This document shows positions 63,500-64,000 of a stretch of 64,000 nt of DNA, one piece after another. Position numbers and translations under genes: made by a program. Every line of letters starts with the position of its first letter. Position 1 is the first letter of the stretch. The notes under the pieces are model-generated. The model was given only the letters and a program-made list of their open reading frames with translations, did not search any database and was not told the origin of the DNA. The DNA comes from Stramonita haemastoma (Eukaryota; Mollusca; Gastropoda; Neogastropoda; Muricidae), in the NCBI GenBank assembly GCA_030674155.1, contig CM060316.1:82377260-82441259 (forward strand), in the 5' to 3' direction.

Positions 63500-64000
63500 T
63501 ATTCATTGCTATAGTATACTATGTGTGAAATTTATTCATGCTTACATTTTCATTGCTATAGAATGTGGGAAATTTTCTCCGTGCTTTCATTTTTCATTGC
63601 TATAGTTTGTTTGAAATTTACTCATGCTTACATTTGTGTGTGTGTGTGTGTTGCTATTGTATGTGTGAAACTTATCAATACTTTCATTTTGCATTGCTAT
63701 AGTGTGAAATTTATACATGCTTTCATTTTTCATTACTACAGTACGTGTGAAATCTATCCATGCTCTCATTTTCATTATTATGGCAGTCATGGAATTTATC
63801 CATGTTTCAATTTTCAATTGCTATAGTAAGGGTGAAATTAATCAAAATTTTTAATTTTTCATTGGGGCAATTTGTGTGAAATTTTACAACGCTTTCATTT
63901 TCATTGCTATAGTATGTAGGAAGTGTATCCATGTTTTGATTTTTGTTTGGTGTAGTATGTATGAAATGTACCCATACATGCTTTTTTTTCACTACCATAG
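63500..64000. repeat. Minisatellite of about 42 bases, running off the window
   Basis: At least eleven diverged head-to-tail units built on CATTGCTATAGTATGTGTGA and AATTTATCCATGCTTTCATT. Because 42 is a multiple of three, frames across it show a 14-residue period and stay open by chance; they are not genes. Confidence 0.92.

Noticed and set aside
63500..64000. CRISPR-like or repeat-protein array
   Set aside because: Whole 42-base units diverge together with no repeat/spacer division; it is an ordinary minisatellite.

Overview
This is animal nuclear DNA: genes split by GT-AG introns, very long microsatellites, and dense interspersed repeats (tRNA- and 5S-headed SINEs, several non-LTR retrotransposon families, TIR elements). 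The repeat types and one decayed multi-copy gene suggest a marine invertebrate, most likely a lophotrochozoan such as a gastropod mollusc. No species marker is present, so that placement is inference.

The real genes found are two ubiquitin-conjugating enzyme E2 genes of the UBE2D (UbcH5/effete) family and one tRNA. The first E2 gene is on the minus strand (CDS 30791 down to 19941). It has six coding exons that join to exactly 147 codons, with catalytic Cys85, the HPN motif at 75-77, Ser22, Phe62 and Pro95-Ala96. The second is on the plus strand from 40978. Exons 1-4 (codons 1-66) are in the window and the last two coding exons must lie past base 64000. The two genes stand head to head about 10.2 kb apart. 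The intron positions and phases that can be compared match exactly, so this is an inverted duplication of an intron-containing gene. A tRNA-Lys(UUU) gene lies on the minus strand at 13619-13691.

Layout: 1-2700, little recognised, with a (TA)n array and a CRE-like cluster. 2.7-4.0 kb, a TG/CA satellite. 5.25-6.8 kb, a decayed copy of an uncharacterised multi-copy metazoan gene. 7.6-8.8 kb, a CT-rich minisatellite. 9-17.6 kb, SINEs, a LINE fragment and tRNA-Lys. 17.6-19.9 kb, probable 3' UTR of the minus-strand E2. 19.9-30.8 kb, that gene with repeats in its introns. 31-41 kb, the interval between the genes, packed with LINEs. 41-64 kb, the plus-strand E2, whose introns hold TTAA elements, a second TIR family (three copies), SINEs, a twin-primed LINE and two opposed LINEs. 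The window ends in a roughly 42-nt minisatellite.

Many insertions have target-site duplications readable by eye, so nesting order can be reconstructed: a SINE inside a LINE, a LINE inside a MITE, a MITE inside a LINE, a SINE inside a MITE. I saw no sign of a prokaryotic system, CRISPR array or novel multi-gene operon. The most noteworthy biology is the divergent UBE2D pair and several repeat families that look definable from this window alone.
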